DNA of 64,000 nt from Bacteroidales bacterium (lineage in GTDB: Bacteria; Bacteroidota; Bacteroidia; Bacteroidales; Paludibacteraceae). Positions within the stretch are counted from its first letter, which is position 1, and each line of letters opens with the position of its first letter. Below, one piece after another: positions 61,104 to 64,000 of this stretch. The notes beneath the pieces are model-generated. The model had not been told where the DNA came from. It worked only from the letters and a program-made list of their open reading frames with translations, and did no database searches. A program made the position numbers and the translations under genes. The stretch lies in the NCBI GenBank assembly GCA_012518275.1, contig JAAYSS010000047.1, forward strand, positions 19,058-83,057. The letters run 5' to 3'.

Positions 61104-61207
61104 AGTGGGTAAGCTTACTGTATCGCACCGCTACAACCTTCGACCCTTGCTGCGGTCAGGCCCTGGGGGAGTTAGAAGGGAGCTGGTCGTACAGGACTTA
61201 CCCAGGC
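61104..61207 (-). ncRNA. ffs: Signal recognition particle RNA, small bacterial type
   Basis: Reverse complement TGCCTGGGTAAGTCCTGTACGACCAG...ACTCCCCCAGGGCCTGACCGCAGCAAGGGT...ACAGTAAGCTTACCCA: terminal stem TGGGTAAG/CTTACCCA and an SRP apical-helix GCAGCAAGG motif. Confidence 0.85.
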
Positions 61208-61397
61208 ACAAAAGTACTACATTTCAATGATATGACAAAATTTCGGGAAAATAAAATTCGTAAATTCAAGTGTAAACTCAAATAAATCCATTATTTTATC
61301 GTTTAAGAATTGCCAGTAAAACTAAAATGCGTAATATTGCAGATGAAATGTTTTGGCAAAATCTTTGTAAAGAAGAACCTATAAAACAAGTAAAACA

Positions 61398-62654
61398 ATG
61401 AAGATAAAACACTCATTTATAATAGCTTTTTTTACAGTGTTTTGTGCTAATATGATGCTGGGACAAGAGGTTTTTCATACTCAGATATTCAAAGATAACA
61501 TCAAAACGCTTCAAGTAAAAACGAATGGTAATCCACTTTCAGAGCCTATAATTGAACTTAATAGCAACGATGTTCTGACAATTAGTTTTGATGAAATGTC
61601 TCACGAAGGACATTCTTTTTCTTATGAAATAAAGCATTGTAACACCGATTGGACTGAATCGAACCTTTCATCAGCTGAATTTATTCAAGGATTTTCACGT
61701 GGTTATGTTGATGATTACACACTATCGGTGAATACTACTTTTTTATATACCAATTACCAATTTTCTCTGCCTAATAATAATGTAAATTTTAATGTGTCAG
61801 GCAATTATATTGTTAATATATTTGAGGATAATGATAGAGATAATCCTGTTGTCAGTCTTCGATTTTATGTCGTAGACCCGAAGGTGGAAATTGTGCCGCA
61901 AGTTCGCGGAAACACAGATTCTGAGCTTTACAGCTCCAAACAACAAGTTGATTTTGATATCCTTATGAGAAATTATAAGATTCAGGACCCCCATTCAGAA
62001 TTAAAAGTAGTAGTTCGGCAAAACGGACGTATGGATAATGAAGTCACTGACTTGAAACCGACCTATTATTCTTCGGGTAAATTAAGCTATATGAACAACC
62101 GTGATTTAATTTTTGAGGGTGGAAATGAATATCATCGCATTGATTTTTCATCCATCTATAATTACGACGAACGGATTAGTGAAATCAAATTTGTTCGCCC
62201 GCATTACGAAGTTTTTGTGGCAGAAAATTTCATCCAGTCCAAGCTACCGTACCAAACCGATTTTGATATAAATGGAAAATTTGTGATTAATTATCAAAAT
62301 GGTTTTGATAGTGATTTGGAGGCAGATTATATGTATGTTCATATTTTTCTTCCTGTGGAAAAGCAACTTGAAAACGGAGCAATTTATTTGGGCGGATACT
62401 GGAATTATAATCAAATGAATGAAGCATCTCGGATGAGTTATGACTCTTATAATAAATTGTATTACAAAACTTTACTCTTAAAACAAGGAGGATACAATTA
62501 CCAGTTTTGGTATCTGCCCAAGCAAGCAGAGAAAGCCCTTGTAAAACCAATCGACGGAAGTTACTGGCAGACTCAAAATGAATATGCGATTTATGTTTAT
62601 CATCGTCCATGGGGTGGGAGATACGACCAGCTTATCGGGGTGACAATCTTGTAA
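61398..62654 (+). CDS. DUF5103 / type IX secretion system plug-type protein
   Basis: Signal peptide; KTLQVKTNGNPLSEPIIELNSNDVLTISFDEMSHEGHSFSYEIKHCNTDWTESNLSSAEFIQGF. Confidence 0.82.
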   Translation: MKIKHSFIIAFFTVFCANMMLGQEVFHTQIFKDNIKTLQVKTNGNPLSEPIIELNSNDVLTISFDEMSHEGHSFSYEIKHCNTDWTESNLSSAEFIQGFSRGYVDDYTLSVNTTFLYTNYQFSLPNNNVNFNVSGNYIVNIFEDNDRDNPVVSLRFYVVDPKVEIVPQVRGNTDSELYSSKQQVDFDILMRNYKIQDPHSELKVVVRQNGRMDNEVTDLKPTYYSSGKLSYMNNRDLIFEGGNEYHRIDFSSIYNYDERISEIKFVRPHYEVFVAENFIQSKLPYQTDFDINGKFVINYQNGFDSDLEADYMYVHIFLPVEKQLENGAIYLGGYWNYNQMNEASRMSYDSYNKLYYKTLLLKQGGYNYQFWYLPKQAEKALVKPIDGSYWQTQNEYAIYVYHRPWGGRYDQLIGVTIL

Positions 62655-62684
62655 CAAAACACATTTAATCAATTTCAGGACAAT

Positions 62685-63950
62685 ATGCTTGTTTATAAAT
62701 TTGGAGGCGCATCAGTGCGTTCAGCAGAAGGAATTAAGAACATTGTTAAAATTGTTTCCGGTATTAAGGAAGACTTGTTTATTGTTGTATCAGCAATGGG
62801 CAAAACTACCAACGCACTGGAAGATGTGCAGGCAGCCTTTATGAAAGCTGACCGCGAAGGTGCACTAAGCAAACTCAGTGAAGTTGAAACCTATCACAAG
62901 CAGATAATCAAAGAACTTTTTGCTGATGAAGCAAACGGAAATACTGCTTTCAAGTCGGTGTTCGATGAGTTGAAAAGTCTGATTGAAACTGGTTTAGGAG
63001 ACGATTATGATAGATGGTACGACCAGATTGTTTCTTACGGCGAGATAATTTCTACGATGATTGTGGGAGCCTATCTTACGGAATGTGGGCTATGCAATAA
63101 GTGGCTGGATATGCGAAAATTGTTGATAACCGATAGTAATTTCCGTGAAGCTAACGTTAATGTGTTTGAATCCGAGAAAAGATTTAAAGAAGTAGTCCGT
63201 TTTGATGATTGCAAAATTTATATCGGACAAGGTTTTATCGGCTCAAACATTCAAGGGAGACCAACTACACTCGGTCGAGAAGGTTCGGATTATTCCGCTG
63301 CCGTGGTGGGAAATATACTTGATGCAGAGAGTGTTACGATTTGGAAAGATGTTCCGGGGGTGTTAAATGCCGACCCACGAATTTTTGAGAAAACGGTTCA
63401 TATCCCAGAATTGACCTATCTTGATGCCGTGGAGCTGGCTTACAGTGGCGCACAAGTAATTCACCCAAAGACCATCAAGCCTCTGGAAAACAAGCAGATA
63501 CCGTTATATGTTCGTCCTTTCAACACCCCAACAGAAGCAGGCTCGGTCATCAAATCTGAAATCGCGAAGCCGATTGGTGTTCCTGTATTAATTTTGAAGA
63601 AAAACCAAGTGCTTTTCACACTTCGTCCATTGGATTTTTCATTTATTTTAGAAGAAAGTTTATCGTGGATATTTATGGTAGTGGAGAAATACCGCCTGAA
63701 AGTTTCTCTGATACAAAGTTCGGCTGTAAGCATATCCATTTGTGTAAATAACAGCCGTTATCTCCAACGTGCATTTGATGAACTTTCAACTGATTATCGG
63801 GTTTCATATAACAAAGACTTGGAATTACTTACTATACGTGGTACAAATCCGGAAATAATTAAAGAAACAACAACCGGAAGGGAAATACTTGTGCAGCAAC
63901 GGACTCGTCGGATTGCCCGTTTTGTGATGCGTGAAAAAACTATAAAATAA
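62685..63950 (+). CDS. Aspartate kinase (monofunctional)
   Basis: MLVYKFGGASVRSAEGIKNI; GRPTTLGREGSDYSAAVVGNILDAESVTIWKDVPGVLNADPRI; C-terminal ACT-like region. Confidence 0.93.
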   Translation: MLVYKFGGASVRSAEGIKNIVKIVSGIKEDLFIVVSAMGKTTNALEDVQAAFMKADREGALSKLSEVETYHKQIIKELFADEANGNTAFKSVFDELKSLIETGLGDDYDRWYDQIVSYGEIISTMIVGAYLTECGLCNKWLDMRKLLITDSNFREANVNVFESEKRFKEVVRFDDCKIYIGQGFIGSNIQGRPTTLGREGSDYSAAVVGNILDAESVTIWKDVPGVLNADPRIFEKTVHIPELTYLDAVELAYSGAQVIHPKTIKPLENKQIPLYVRPFNTPTEAGSVIKSEIAKPIGVPVLILKKNQVLFTLRPLDFSFILEESLSWIFMVVEKYRLKVSLIQSSAVSISICVNNSRYLQRAFDELSTDYRVSYNKDLELLTIRGTNPEIIKETTTGREILVQQRTRRIARFVMREKTIK

Positions 63951-63985
63951 AAAACGGTTTCAATTAAATTAAAACCGTTTTGTTG
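63949..63985 (+). terminator. Rho-independent terminator after aspartate kinase
   Basis: aaaaaacggtttcaattaaattaaaaccgttttgtt. Confidence 0.75.
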
Positions 63986-64000
63986 GTGCGCAGGATGAGG

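Overview
The window looks like Bacteroidetes (Bacteroidales-like) chromosome. Supporting signs are TTTG / TAnnTTTG promoters, type IX secretion (T9SS) genes, a FecI/FecR/TonB-receptor locus and DUF-type lipoproteins. Most of it is ordinary housekeeping sequence: tsaC-like, tilS, folC, aspA, porQ, cutC, cmk, ispH, two pfkA paralogues, a NagB-LmbE fusion, hemW, prs, ftsK, nth, tkt, mntP, crcB, mscS-like, an ABC exporter, radC, gldB, a T9SS plug-type protein and aspartate kinase. RNA genes are tRNA-Pro, tRNA-Met, tRNA-Gln, tRNA-Thr and a small SRP RNA. The most interesting region is a compact integrated element of about 5.76 kb at 44965-50725 in the 3' end of tRNA-Gln. It has a 16-bp direct repeat at both ends, a shared 23-bp internal repeat near both ends (likely integrase arm sites), a palindromic att core, an integrase translationally coupled to an unknown protein, an excisionase-like HTH, a VRR-NUC-like nuclease, a putative replication protein, several small unknown ORFs and a promoter-driven structured RNA candidate. 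It has no visible capsid or conjugation genes. Other notable items are a pirin pseudogene, two reciprocally deleted IS30 relics flanking tRNA-Met, a NagB domain with substituted catalytic residues fused to an intact-looking LmbE deacetylase, and several families of intergenic repeats at 51-59 kb. All calls come from reading the sequence and supplied translations; no database searches were run.
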